A DNA stretch of 64,000 nt from Paraconexibacter antarcticus (lineage in GTDB: Bacteria; Actinomycetota; Thermoleophilia; Solirubrobacterales; Solirubrobacteraceae). How positions within the stretch are numbered: the stretch's first letter is position 1; each line of letters opens with the position of its first letter. The DNA is taken from the NCBI RefSeq assembly GCF_024220175.1, contig NZ_CP098502.1, positions 62,001-126,000 of the forward strand. Reading direction: 5' to 3'. Positions 32,762-41,638 of this stretch are shown here, piece after piece. The notes below the pieces were generated by a model. It was not told the DNA's origin. It did no database searches and saw only the letters and a list, made by a program, of their open reading frames with translations. The translations under genes and the position numbers were made by a program.

Positions 32762-33643
32762 TCAGCGCCGGCGCCCCCGCCACAGCACCGCGGCCGCGAG
32801 CGCCGTGCGGTAGGCCGCGTAGGGGGCGAGGGAGCGGTCGCGCTCGACCTGGCGGATGAGCCAGGTGGAGCCGAGGGTCGAGGCGAAGGAGGCGAGGACG
32901 CCGGCGACGAAGCGGCCGGCGAGGCCGGGGGGCAGGCCGCGATGCCAGAGGCGCGTCCCCTTGAGGAGCGTCGCGCCGACGATGACGGGCAGGGCGACGT
33001 GGCGGGAGAGGGCGTTCGCGTCCTCGCGGCCGAACCCCCGCCGGCGGGCGGCCGCGAGGGTCATGCCGTTGCGTGACGCCCCCGGGACGAGCGCGCAGGC
33101 CTGGGCGACGCCGAGCCACAGGGCATCGATCGCGCCCGCGTCGGCCCGGTCGCGCGAGGTCCCGCCGACCCGGTCCGCCCACGCCATCACGAGCGATCCC
33201 GCGATGAGGCCGCCCGCGATCGACCGGGGCGTGCCGAGGCGCTGCTCGATCGCCCGCTCGAGCGTGAGGCCGGCGACCGCGGGCACCGCGAACGAGAGGG
33301 CGATGAGCGTGATCCGCCGCCGGTCGAGGTCGAGCGCGGCGTCCTCGACCTCGTCGCGCAGGGCGATGAGCAGGGCGGCGGCCGTCCCCGCGTGGAGGGC
33401 GACCTCGAACGCCTTGCGCAGCTCCGGGTCGAGCTCGCCGTACGGCCACCCGGCGAGCCACGGCACGAGCGTGATGTGGCCCGACGAGGAGATCGGGAGC
33501 AGCTCGGCCGGCCCGTGGAGCAGCCCGAGGAGGACGGCGTCCCGCAGCGGCAGCGCGTCGAGCGGCGTGGTGACGGCGGAGCGCCCGCCCGCGGCCCCCG
33601 CCGAACCGACCCCCCGCGCCCCGGCCCCCCGGCGCGCGCGCAT
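32762..33643 (-). CDS. uppP: Undecaprenyl-diphosphatase UppP (BacA)
   Basis: A 293-residue polytopic membrane phosphatase that recycles the lipid carrier for peptidoglycan and polysaccharide. Signature motifs are AELLPISSSGHITLVPW and PGASRNGMTLAAARR. The family's first glutamate/glutamine of the E/Q-x-x-x-E motif reads His here (LLHGPAELLP). ATG 33643 overlaps the dedA stop. The first 25 residues are low-complexity, so the true start could be later. Confidence 0.88.
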   Translation of the reverse strand: MRARRGAGARGVGSAGAAGGRSAVTTPLDALPLRDAVLLGLLHGPAELLPISSSGHITLVPWLAGWPYGELDPELRKAFEVALHAGTAAALLIALRDEVEDAALDLDRRRITLIALSFAVPAVAGLTLERAIEQRLGTPRSIAGGLIAGSLVMAWADRVGGTSRDRADAGAIDALWLGVAQACALVPGASRNGMTLAAARRRGFGREDANALSRHVALPVIVGATLLKGTRLWHRGLPPGLAGRFVAGVLASFASTLGSTWLIRQVERDRSLAPYAAYRTALAAAVLWRGRRR

Positions 33644-34353
33644 CAGACCGGCGTGACGTCCGCGGCCCGGCCGGAGGACCGGCGGCCCGGCCCCGTGCCC
33701 GGCCCGTCGTCGCCACGCCCGCGGTACCACCGCACGGCGAGATACCCCGCGCCGAGCAGGATGAGCGCGACGACGCCGTAGTCGACGTAGTGCAGCTTGT
33801 CCTTGATGTCGACCCAGTTGTCCTTCGCCGACTTGCCGGCGAGGCAGAGGCCGAAGTTCCACGGCAGCGCACCGAGGAAGGTCAGGAGCGTGAAGCGCCC
33901 GAGCGGCATCCGTGCCGCCCCGGCCGGGAACGAGATGAACGTCCGGACGACCGGGAGCATCCGCGAGAAGAAGACCGCGGGGGCGCCGTACTTCGCGAAC
34001 CAGCGGTCGCCCCAGGCGAGGTGCGACTCGCTCAGGTGGAAGAAGCGCAGGTGCTTCTCGAGCAGCTCGTCGCGCCCGTAGTAGCCGATCGCGTAGGCGA
34101 TGAGCGAGCCGACCACGTTGGCCACGGAGGCGACGACGACGGCGGCCAGCAGCGAGAACCTGCCCTCCGACACGTTGAACCCGGCGAACAGCATCGTCGC
34201 CTCGGAGGGGATCGGGATCCCGGAAGACTCGGGCACCATGAGCAGGAAGATCCCGCCCAGCCCGAGGTCGCCGACGACCCGGGTGGCGATGTCCGCGAGC
34301 GACTCGGTGATGCTCGCGAGCACCAGCACGGCAGAGAGCTTGAGCGTCAGCAC
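33643..34353 (-). CDS. DedA-family membrane protein
   Basis: The 236-residue protein has the DedA pattern: FLLMVPESSGIPIPSEATMLFAG, GYYGRDELLEKH, FFSRMLPVVRTFISFPAGAARMP. DedA/UptA-type proteins are known lipid-carrier flippases, and the operon with uppP (stop/start overlap) fits a role in returning undecaprenyl phosphate across the membrane. The GTG at 34353 is chosen because the membrane-leading sequence begins there. Confidence 0.88.
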   Translation of the reverse strand: MLTLKLSAVLVLASITESLADIATRVVGDLGLGGIFLLMVPESSGIPIPSEATMLFAGFNVSEGRFSLLAAVVVASVANVVGSLIAYAIGYYGRDELLEKHLRFFHLSESHLAWGDRWFAKYGAPAVFFSRMLPVVRTFISFPAGAARMPLGRFTLLTFLGALPWNFGLCLAGKSAKDNWVDIKDKLHYVDYGVVALILLGAGYLAVRWYRGRGDDGPGTGPGRRSSGRAADVTPV

Positions 34354-34408
34354 TGCGGTCGAGGGTACCGGCGGGGGCCGGGCGCGGGTGTATACGTTGT
34401 CCCGCGCC

Positions 34409-35506
34409 ATGGCCGTTCCGCTCTTCGATCCCGCCTCCCCGCTGCGCCCGCTGCGCGCGGAGATCGACGCGGCCGTCACGCGCGTCCTGGACTCCGAGCG
34501 GTTCGTCCTCGGCCGCGAGGTCGGCGCCTTCGAGGAGGAGTTCGCGGCCCACCTCGGCGTCCAGCACGCCGTCGGCGTCGCCAACGGGACCGAGGCCATC
34601 ACGATCGCCCTGCGCGCGCTCGGCGTCGGCCCCGGCGACGAGGTCGTCGTCCCGTCCTTCTCCTTCTGGGCGAGCGCCGAGGCGATCCCGCCCGTCGGCG
34701 CCCGTCCCGTGTTCGCCGACGTCGACCCCGCGACGTACTGCGTGACGGTCGAGTCCGTGCGGGCGGCGATCACCCCGCGGACGAAGGCGATCATCGCCGT
34801 CCACCTGTTCGGGAACGTCGCGCCCGTCCGCGAGCTCGAGGAGGAGTTCGGCCTCCCCGTCGTCGAGGACGCCGCGCAGTCCGCCGGCTCGTCCGGCCCC
34901 GACGGCAGCCCCGGCGCGCTCGGCGCGATCGCGACGTTCTCCTTCTACCCGTCGAAGAACCTCGGCGCCTTCGGGGACGGCGGCGCGATCACCACCGGCG
35001 ACGCCGCCCTCGCCGAGCGCGTGCGCTCCCTCCGCTTCCACGGCTCCCGCGACAAGGTGAGCTACCAGGACGTGGGCTACAACTCGCGCCTGGACGAGCT
35101 GCAGGCCGCGATCCTCCGCGTGCAGCTCCCGCACCTCGACGCCTGGGCCGCCCACCGCCGCGCCGCCGGCGAGTGGTACGCCGAGGAGCTCGCCGGCCAC
35201 GACGCCGTCGTGCTCCCGCAGGCGACCCCCGGCGCCCGCCCGGCCTGGCACCTCTACGTCATCCGCCACGCCGCCCCCGACGCGCTCGCGCAGCACCTGC
35301 AGGCGCACGGCATCGAGTGCCGCGGCTACTACCGCCGGCCCATCGACGCGCAGCCCGCGATCGCCGCCGCCGGCTGGGGCCGCACGACCGACCTGCCCGG
35401 CACCGACGTCGCCGCCGCCGAGCACCTGGCCATCCCGATGAGCGCCGCGATCACCCGCGCGCAGGTCGCCGAGGTCGCGGCCGCCGTCCGCGCCTTCGCG
35501 GGCTGA
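34409..35506 (+). CDS. DegT/DnrJ/EryC1-family sugar aminotransferase
   Basis: A 365-residue PLP enzyme that usually aminates keto-sugar nucleotides. It shows GVANGTEAITIALRALG, VEDAAQSAGS, and the PLP lysine in SFYPSKNLGAFGDGGAI, then GYNSRLDELQAA. It probably feeds amino sugars to the polysaccharide genes nearby. The ATG at 34409 matches the family start; the frame upstream underlies dedA. Confidence 0.93.
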   Translation: MAVPLFDPASPLRPLRAEIDAAVTRVLDSERFVLGREVGAFEEEFAAHLGVQHAVGVANGTEAITIALRALGVGPGDEVVVPSFSFWASAEAIPPVGARPVFADVDPATYCVTVESVRAAITPRTKAIIAVHLFGNVAPVRELEEEFGLPVVEDAAQSAGSSGPDGSPGALGAIATFSFYPSKNLGAFGDGGAITTGDAALAERVRSLRFHGSRDKVSYQDVGYNSRLDELQAAILRVQLPHLDAWAAHRRAAGEWYAEELAGHDAVVLPQATPGARPAWHLYVIRHAAPDALAQHLQAHGIECRGYYRRPIDAQPAIAAAGWGRTTDLPGTDVAAAEHLAIPMSAAITRAQVAEVAAAVRAFAG

Positions 35507-35570
35507 CGCGGCCACCGGCCACCGCCCGCCCCGCCCCGCCACCGACCGACCGACGGAGACCGAACGAACC

Positions 35571-36563
35571 ATGCGCGTCTGGGTCGACCTCACGAACTCG
35601 CCGCACGTCCTCGTGCTCAAGCCGGTCATCGAGGCGTTCCGCGCGCGCGGCGCCACCGTCGAGGTCACCGCGCGCGACTTCGCCCAGACGATCGGCCTCG
35701 CCGAGCGCCTCGGCGTCGAGCACACGGTCATCGGGCACCACCGCGGCGAGAAGCTCGCGAAGAAGGCCGTCGGCCTCGCCGACCGCTCGAGCGCGCTCTA
35801 CCGGTGGGCAAGGAAGCGCCCCCGTTTCGACCTCGCGCTCGGCCACGGCTCCAACGACATCACCGTCGCCGCCGCCCTCCTGCGCATCCCGCGCTCGACG
35901 ATGTTCGACTACGAGTGGGCGACGGTCCAGCACACGATCAACTGCCGCCTGGGGAACGCCGTCGTCGTCCCGGACGCGATCCCGCTCGACCGCCTCGCGC
36001 GGTACGGGGTCACCGCGCGCAAGCACCAGCCGTACCCGGGCCTGAAGGAGGAGTACTACCTCGCGGGCTTCGAGCCGGACACGGCGGTCCTCGACGAGCT
36101 GCGGCTCGACCCGTCGCAGCCGATCGCCGTCGTCCGCACCCCGCCGGTCGTCAGCCTCTACCACCGCTTCGAGAACGACGTCTTCGCCGGCGTCCTGGAC
36201 AAGCTCCGCGGGACGCAGACCGTCGTCCTCCCGCGCGTCGAGTCCCAGCGCAAGGAGCTCGGCGGCTTCATCGTCCCCGAGCGGGCGATCGACGCCCCGT
36301 CGCTCATCGCGCTCGCCGACCTCGTCGTCTCCGCGGGCGGCACGATGAACCGCGAGGCCGTCGCCCTCGGCACCCCGGTGTGGACGACGTTCGAGGGGCG
36401 CCTGGGCGCCGTCGACGAGCGGCTCATCGCCGAGGGGCGGATGCGCAAGCTCGAGGACGCCGCCGCGCTCGTGCTCGAGAAGCACGACCGCACCGGCGCG
36501 GCCGCGCGCATCCGGCGCGACCCGGACGTCCTCGTGGACCTCCTCAGCGCGCCGCTGCGCTGA
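35571..36563 (+). CDS. DUF354 family glycosyltransferase-like protein
   Basis: A 330-residue DUF354 protein, related to GT-B folds of the UDP-GlcNAc 2-epimerase type. It starts MRVWVDLTNSPHVLVLKPVI as in archaeal/bacterial members and has ALGHGSNDITVAA, DYEWATVQH and VSAGGTMNREAVALGTPVW near the C-terminal nucleotide site. Activity is unproven in the family. It is in line with the aminotransferase. Its 3' end overlaps the convergent gene by 20 bp. Confidence 0.88.
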   Translation: MRVWVDLTNSPHVLVLKPVIEAFRARGATVEVTARDFAQTIGLAERLGVEHTVIGHHRGEKLAKKAVGLADRSSALYRWARKRPRFDLALGHGSNDITVAAALLRIPRSTMFDYEWATVQHTINCRLGNAVVVPDAIPLDRLARYGVTARKHQPYPGLKEEYYLAGFEPDTAVLDELRLDPSQPIAVVRTPPVVSLYHRFENDVFAGVLDKLRGTQTVVLPRVESQRKELGGFIVPERAIDAPSLIALADLVVSAGGTMNREAVALGTPVWTTFEGRLGAVDERLIAEGRMRKLEDAAALVLEKHDRTGAAARIRRDPDVLVDLLSAPLR

Positions 36564-37254
36564 CGCCGCCGCCGGCGACCGCCGCCGCCCCCGGCGCGAT
36601 CCACCGCGCCCGGAAGGCGTCGTCCGCCCGCGCGTACGCGGCCACGTCGCCGTAGCCGCCCTTCGTGTGGTGGATGAGCGGCAGGTCCTCGACCCACACC
36701 GATCGGCCCGCGGCCCGCGCCGCGAAGCACAGCTCGGCGTCGTAGCCGTGGAAGCCGGGCGGGTGCCCCGGCCCGTAGCGGAGGTTCGCGATCGCCCACG
36801 GGGAGAGGACCATGAGCAGCCCGTCGACCGTGTCCACGGGGCACGGGTGCCCGCCGAAGTCGACGACGCCGCGGGTCTCGGCGACGCGGCCGGCGCCGCG
36901 GCCCTCCCACCAGGCGAGCGAGCGCACGTCCGAGGCCCCGACCGCCCCGATGACCGCGACGTCGGGCGTCGCCGCCAGGCGTGCCCGGACGGTCGCGCAG
37001 AAGCCGGGGTCGAGCAGCTCGACGTCCTCGTGTATGAGGACGAGCGCCTCGACCCCGTCCATCGCGCAGACCGCGTCGAGGACCTCGTCGTAGGCGGTGA
37101 AGATCGACCCGGCCTCGGCCGTGGCGTGGACGAGGACGGTGTCGGGCTCGCCGGCGAGCCGCAGGCCGGGAAGGGCCCAGGCGCGGTAGGTGTCCTCGGA
37201 GCCGACGCAGGTGGCGAACACGAACATGGTCGCCCCGTTCGTCGGCTCGGACAC
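36544..37254 (-). CDS. Glycosyltransferase-like protein (Glyco_tranf_2_5 type)
   Basis: A 236-residue GT-A-like protein: LVLIHEDVELLDPGF, VIGAVGA, VDFGGHPCPVDTVDGLLMVLS and FHGYDAELCFAARAAG match single-domain glycosyltransferase-like proteins with an H-x-D-V-type motif. The last 20 bp overlap the opposite DUF354 gene. An ATG nine codons in is an alternative start. Confidence 0.75.
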   Translation of the reverse strand: MSEPTNGATMFVFATCVGSEDTYRAWALPGLRLAGEPDTVLVHATAEAGSIFTAYDEVLDAVCAMDGVEALVLIHEDVELLDPGFCATVRARLAATPDVAVIGAVGASDVRSLAWWEGRGAGRVAETRGVVDFGGHPCPVDTVDGLLMVLSPWAIANLRYGPGHPPGFHGYDAELCFAARAAGRSVWVEDLPLIHHTKGGYGDVAAYARADDAFRARWIAPGAAAVAGGGVSAAAR

Positions 37255-37322
37255 CCGCGTCTTGACCCTGTCCCGGCGTCCGCGACAAGAGGGTTGCGTC
37301 CCGCTACCCTCGACGCAGACCC

Positions 37323-37784
37323 ATGGAGCCGATCACCTCCAGCACGTATCGGTGCTCCGTCGCCCGGACCGTCGAGGTCGTCGGCGAGCGCTGGACGATG
37401 CTCATCCTCCGTGAGGCCTTCCTCGGGGTCAAGCGCTTCGACCGCATGCAGCGCGACCTCGGCATCGCCCGCAACATCCTCAGCGACCGCCTCGGCAAGC
37501 TCGTCGACCAGGGGATCCTCGAGAAGCGCCCCTACTCCGAGCGCCCGCCGCGCTTCGAGTACCGCCTCACCGCGAAGGGCCGCGACCTCTATCCGATCGT
37601 CGTCACCCTCATGCAGTGGGGGGACACGTACACGGCGCCCGACGGGCCGCCCGTCGTCCTCGTCCACCAGGACTGCGGCCAGGTGACGTCGCCGCAGCTC
37701 ACGTGCGACTGCTGCGGCGGGCCGGTCCACGCGCTGAACGTGCGCCCCGTGCACGGCCCCGGCCTCGGCGCCACCGCGGCCTGA
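37323..37784 (+). CDS. HxlR-family transcriptional regulator
   Basis: A 153-residue protein: CSVARTVEVVGERWTMLILREAF and FDRMQRDLGIARNILSDRLGKL form the HxlR winged helix. The C-terminal 45 residues hold His and Cys pairs (HQDCG, CDCCG) suggestive of a zinc ribbon. Such regulators answer to aldehydes or aromatic signals; the target here is unknown. Confidence 0.93.
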   Translation: MEPITSSTYRCSVARTVEVVGERWTMLILREAFLGVKRFDRMQRDLGIARNILSDRLGKLVDQGILEKRPYSERPPRFEYRLTAKGRDLYPIVVTLMQWGDTYTAPDGPPVVLVHQDCGQVTSPQLTCDCCGGPVHALNVRPVHGPGLGATAA

Positions 37785-37873
37785 CCCCCGCGCCGCGCGC
37801 GACCCGACGAAAGACCGACTTCCGGTCAAGTCGAAAATGACACGAATCGCGTGCGATCGGAGCGATCTCGGCG

Positions 37874-38180
37874 TATGCTGGAATCCCGAGGCGCCCGGGG
37901 CAGGGCGCGGACCTCGGGAGCTTGCGGATCAGGGCGCCACCCGGCGCGTGCGAAGGAGGGGGAACGAGCACACGAGGTCTCCAGAGCGGTCACCCGAGAT
38001 GACCGCCTCACGCCGAAACTTCCGCGCGACGGCCTGCGCGCGACCTCCGGACCGGGACCCGTGTCCCCTCTCGGTCCGGCGAGCAGGCGACCCGCCGTCC
38101 GTCCGCCCTGCCCCGGGACGGCCGGACACTTGGGCTGGTCGCCGCCCCGGTCCCGCTCGTCGCACGATGCGACGAGCGGG
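37874..38180 (+). ncRNA. Structured intergenic region, possible noncoding RNA or leader
   Basis: The 429-bp gap between the HxlR gene and capD holds no convincing ORF. A -10-like TATGCT lies at 37874. After it come a stem of CCCGAGG and CCTCGGG with an inner CGCCC/GGGCG, a GCGCC-ACCC-GGCGC hairpin, a GCGGTCA/TGACCGC hairpin and finally the perfect 13-bp stem at 38152. I do not recognise a known riboswitch, RNase P, tmRNA or SRP RNA signature. Some hairpins are expected by chance at this GC content. Confidence 0.3.
38152..38180. promoter_or_regulatory. Perfect 13-bp-arm hairpin before capD
   Basis: CCCGCTCGTCGCA, a CGA loop, and TGCGACGAGCGGG. It ends 20 bp before the capD -10 element (TAGACT at 38200) and could be an operator, or a terminator for RNA entering from upstream. 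No T tract follows. Confidence 0.6.
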
Positions 38181-38199
38181 ATCCATGGGTCTCCTCGCG

Positions 38200-38205
38200 T
38201 AGACT
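38200..38205 (+). promoter_or_regulatory. -10 element of capD, near-leaderless
   Basis: TAGACT ends 8 bp before the capD ATG, leaving room for almost no 5' leader. The same arrangement is seen before the genes at 40218 and 63032. A clear -35 is not visible. Confidence 0.45.
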
Positions 38206-38213
38206 GCGGACCC

Positions 38214-40151
38214 ATGCGTCGGCGTCCGCGCACCGCAGCGATCCCGCTGCACCGCCATTCGCTGCCCCAGATGGCGATCGACGCGGTGCTCGTCGCGATC
38301 TCCTACTACGTCGCGTACAAGCTGCGCTTCGACCAGGGGCTGCCCGAGCGGTACGACGACCTCCTCAAGGCGACGGTCGGCTGGACCGTGCTCATGAGCG
38401 TCGTCGTCTTCGCGATGTTCCGCCTCTACCAGCGGTGGTGGCGCTACACCCGCCAGCGCGACTACGTCTCCATCGTCCAGGCCGTCGTCGTCGCGACGCT
38501 CGCGACCGCCGGCTTCGTCGCCCTCGTCAAGCCGGTCACCGCCCCCTCGAAGGCGGGCGAGGTCGCCGTCTCGATCCCGACCGGCGTCCTCGGCACGTTC
38601 TTCCTCCTGACGCTCGCCCTCGTCGGCGGCGCCCGCTGGGCCGCGCACGCGGTCTACGAGCGCCCGCTGCACGGCTTCCGGGCGAACAAGGACGCGCGCG
38701 GCGTCCTCATCGTCGGGGCGGGGGACGGCGGGCAGCTCGTCCTGCGCGAGATCCTCCGCAACCCCGGCCTCGGCCTCACGCCCGTCGGCTTCGTCGACGA
38801 CGACCCGCTGAAGAAGGGCCAGCGGATCGACGGGGTGAAGGTGCTCGGCACGACGGGGGACGACTTCGCCGAGGTGCTCGAGGAGGTCGCGCCCGACGAG
38901 GTGACGATCGCCGTGCCGTCGGCCCCGGGCACGCTGCGCGCCCGCGTCGTCCGCGAGTGCCGCAAGGTCGGCATCCCCGTCCGGACGCTGCCGACCGTCT
39001 TCGAGCTCCTCCAGACGGGCGGCAACCTCGTCCAGCAGGTGCGCGAGGTCCAGGTCGAGGACGTCCTCGGTCGCGAGCCGGTCCTCATGGACATCGAGAA
39101 GTACGGCCGCTACCTCGCGGGCGAGAACGTCATGGTCACCGGGGCGGGCGGGTCGATCGGCTCCGAGCTCTGCCGCCAGATCGCGCGGGTGGGGCCGCGG
39201 CGCCTGATCCTCCTCGACCACGCCGAGGACAACCTCTTCAAGATCCAGCGCGAGCTCATCGACGAGCGGCACGTGCACCCGGACGGGCTCGGCATCGTCC
39301 TCGCGGACTGCAAGCACGGCGAGCGCATGCGCGAGGTCTTCCGCGCCCACCGGCCGACGATCGTCTTCCACGCCGCCGCGTACAAGCACGTCGGCCTCAT
39401 GGAGACGAACCCGGTCGAGGCCGTGAACAACAACGCGATCGCGACGCGGCTGCTCGCGCGGCTCGCCGGCGAGCACGGCGTCCGCCGCTTCGTCCTCGTC
39501 TCGACCGACAAGGCCGTGAGCCCGGCGACGGTCATGGGTGCGTCCAAGGCCCTCGCGGAGTACGCGATCGAGGCCGCGACCGTCCGCTGGCCGGGGACGC
39601 GGTACAGCGCGGTGCGGTTCGGCAACGTCCTCGGGTCCAGCGGCTCGGTCGTGCCGATCTTCCGGCGCCAGATCGCCCGGGGCGGCCCGGTGACGGTCAC
39701 CGACCCGCGCATGAAGCGCTACTTCATGACGATCCCGGAGGCCGTGCAGCTCATCCTGCGCTCCGGCAACCTCGGGGGCGACGACCCGATGCCCGGCGGC
39801 GAGATCTACGTCCTCGACATGGGCGAGCCGGTCGAGATCATGCAGCTCGCGCGGGACATGATCGAGCTGTCGGGACTCCGGCCCGACGAGGACATCGCGA
39901 TCGACGTCATCGGCCGCCGGCCGGGGGAGAAGCTCGACGAGGAGCTCTACAACCCCTTCGAGCGGGTGCAGCCGACCCCGGTGCAGAAGATCTCCCGGGC
40001 GGAGCGCGACCCGCTCGACCCGGCCCAGGTGGAGGCGATCTTCAACGAGATCCACCTGCTCGTGCTCGAGGGGGACGCGGCGGCGCTCGCCGTGAAGGTC
40101 GCCGAGCTGACGGCGGCCGGGCGGGCCGTCCTGCCGCAGCTGGCGGACTGA
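38214..40151 (+). CDS. Nucleotide-sugar 4,6-dehydratase, CapD/FlaA1/WbpM type
   Basis: A 645-residue membrane enzyme. Four helices (about residues 18-130) precede a CoA-binding-like Rossmann fold (VLIVGAGDGGQLVLREI) and a second, catalytic SDR-type fold (VMVTGAGGSIGSELCRQI) with STDKAVSPATVMGASKALAE, VRFGNVLGSSGSVVPIF and RRPGEKLDEEL. It makes 4-keto-6-deoxy sugar nucleotides for surface glycans, possibly for flagellin glycosylation as well. ATG 38214 is chosen because the in-frame upstream part is low complexity. Confidence 0.93.
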   Translation: MRRRPRTAAIPLHRHSLPQMAIDAVLVAISYYVAYKLRFDQGLPERYDDLLKATVGWTVLMSVVVFAMFRLYQRWWRYTRQRDYVSIVQAVVVATLATAGFVALVKPVTAPSKAGEVAVSIPTGVLGTFFLLTLALVGGARWAAHAVYERPLHGFRANKDARGVLIVGAGDGGQLVLREILRNPGLGLTPVGFVDDDPLKKGQRIDGVKVLGTTGDDFAEVLEEVAPDEVTIAVPSAPGTLRARVVRECRKVGIPVRTLPTVFELLQTGGNLVQQVREVQVEDVLGREPVLMDIEKYGRYLAGENVMVTGAGGSIGSELCRQIARVGPRRLILLDHAEDNLFKIQRELIDERHVHPDGLGIVLADCKHGERMREVFRAHRPTIVFHAAAYKHVGLMETNPVEAVNNNAIATRLLARLAGEHGVRRFVLVSTDKAVSPATVMGASKALAEYAIEAATVRWPGTRYSAVRFGNVLGSSGSVVPIFRRQIARGGPVTVTDPRMKRYFMTIPEAVQLILRSGNLGGDDPMPGGEIYVLDMGEPVEIMQLARDMIELSGLRPDEDIAIDVIGRRPGEKLDEELYNPFERVQPTPVQKISRAERDPLDPAQVEAIFNEIHLLVLEGDAAALAVKVAELTAAGRAVLPQLAD

Positions 40152-40201
40152 GCCGCGCCGGCCCGCGCCCGGCGACGGGCGGTTCCGGCGCCGGGGTTCC
40201 C

Positions 40202-40207
40202 TAGACT
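40202..40207 (+). promoter_or_regulatory. -10 element before LytR_C gene
   Basis: TAGACT, 10 bp before ATG 40218, repeating the near-leaderless arrangement at capD and transketolase. Confidence 0.4.
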
Positions 40208-40217
40208 TGCGTCGTTC

Positions 40218-41591
40218 ATGCTGGACTTCGCCGTCGCGGCCCTCTCGGTCACCGAGAAAATCAAGGACGTCGGGTCGTATGCGGGCTTCGCGTCCGTCAT
40301 CGGCCTGGCGGTGCTCTCGGTCCTCTACTTCGCCCAGGCGCGCGAGCTGAAGCGCCTGCGCGAGTGGGCCGGCCGTGCCCCCGAGCGCGCCGCGGAGATG
40401 CAGGAGCGGATCCAGGCCGACGCGGCCCGCCGCGCCGCCGCCCCGCCCGCGCGCACGCCGGCCACGCAGCCCGCGACCGCCGCCGCGACCCAGGCGACGA
40501 CCGTCCAGCGCCCCGGCGCCCCGGGCGTCGTCCCCGCCGCCGCGGGCCCCGCGTCCCCGGTCCCGGCACCGGGGACCGCCGCCCCCGCCGCCGCGCCCGC
40601 GCCCGCCGCCGCGCCGGCCCCCGCTCCCGCCACCGCCGCGGCCGCGGCCGCCGCCGGTGCCGCCGCCGCGACCGCGGGCGGCGCGGGCACCGCCGCGTCC
40701 CCGAGCGGCGCCGCCACCGCCACCTCCGACGCGCCGAAGCCCGACGGCACGCCCGCGGCCTCCCCCGGCGGGAAGCCCGTCGACGAGGACGCGACGCAGG
40801 CCATCCCGGCGGTCACCCCCGAGGCGGCGGCCGCGGCCACCGCCGCCGCGGGGGCGTCCGGCGCCTCCGCCGCCGCGGCACCCCCGTCCGCGACCGGGTC
40901 CGCCTCCGGCCCCGCGCCCACCGCGGCGCCGGCGCCCGCAGCGGCGCCGGCGCCCGCCCCGCGCGTGCCGCCCGCGTGCCCCCAGCCTGCGGCCGCGCTG
41001 CGGAGCACCCCGCCCGCCGCGGCCTCCGTGCGCTCGTCGGTCCGCCGCCCCGGCGCTCCGCCCGTCATCGAGCCCGAGAAGACCTCGCCGCTGCGCAGCA
41101 CCGCTGCGGTGGTCGGCGGCGGCCTCGTCGTCATCGTCGTCGCGGTCCTCCTCATCACGCAGGTCTTCGGGGGCGGCGGCTCGGGCGGCTCGAGCACCCC
41201 GACGAGCGTCGCCTCGACGACGTCGGCCACCTCCGCCGCCGCGGCCTCGACCGGCTCGTCGACCACGACGACCCCCGCCGCGACCACACCCGTCCGTGCG
41301 GACTACACCGTCTACGTCCTCAACAGCACGCAGACGAACGGCGCCGCCGCGACGGCCGCGAGCCTCCTGGAGACGAGCGGCTACCGCATCGCCGGCAAGG
41401 GCCAGGCGGTGACCCAGACGATGGCGAAGACCGTCGTCGCCTACCAGCAGGGGAGCAAGCGCGCGGCCGTCGACGTCGCCAAGCTGCTCGGCCTGACGCC
41501 GGCGAGCATCGCCCCGGCGACCCAGAACGACATCGTCGCGGGCCAGAACGCGAAGGTCGTCGTCACGCTGGGCGCCGACGCCGTCAAGTAG
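40218..41591 (+). CDS. LytR C-terminal-domain membrane protein
   Basis: A 457-residue protein: a short N-terminal helix (YAGFASVIGLAVLSVLYFA), a very long Ala/Pro-rich low-complexity stretch (about residues 60-290), a membrane helix (VVGGGLVVIVVAVLLITQVF), a Ser/Thr linker and a LytR_C domain (VYVLNSTQTNGAAATAASLLETSGY...AKTVVAYQQGSKRAAVDVAKLLGL). LytR_C domains sit outside the membrane in wall-glycan proteins. The LCP catalytic domain is absent, so it is a stand-alone LytR_C protein. Confidence 0.82.
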   Translation: MLDFAVAALSVTEKIKDVGSYAGFASVIGLAVLSVLYFAQARELKRLREWAGRAPERAAEMQERIQADAARRAAAPPARTPATQPATAAATQATTVQRPGAPGVVPAAAGPASPVPAPGTAAPAAAPAPAAAPAPAPATAAAAAAAGAAAATAGGAGTAASPSGAATATSDAPKPDGTPAASPGGKPVDEDATQAIPAVTPEAAAAATAAAGASGASAAAAPPSATGSASGPAPTAAPAPAAAPAPAPRVPPACPQPAAALRSTPPAAASVRSSVRRPGAPPVIEPEKTSPLRSTAAVVGGGLVVIVVAVLLITQVFGGGGSGGSSTPTSVASTTSATSAAAASTGSSTTTTPAATTPVRADYTVYVLNSTQTNGAAATAASLLETSGYRIAGKGQAVTQTMAKTVVAYQQGSKRAAVDVAKLLGLTPASIAPATQNDIVAGQNAKVVVTLGADAVK

Positions 41592-41638
41592 CCACCGTCC
41601 GAGACCCCGCCCGCCGCCCCGGCCGCGCCCCCGACCTC

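Noticed and set aside
36544..36563. Convergent 20-bp overlap of two genes as a sign of mis-annotation
   Set aside because: Both proteins keep sensible C-termini, and short convergent overlaps are common here (also 54111-54121).
37874..38180. Known riboswitch, RNase P, tmRNA or SRP RNA
   Set aside because: The conserved cores I know for ydaO, cobalamin, c-di-GMP, glycine and TPP switches and for those RNAs are not visible.
37851..38213. 121-codon in-frame upstream extension of the CapD-type protein
   Set aside because: The translated part is Arg/Pro/Ser-rich with no membrane or domain features, and a -10 element plus hairpin lie within it.
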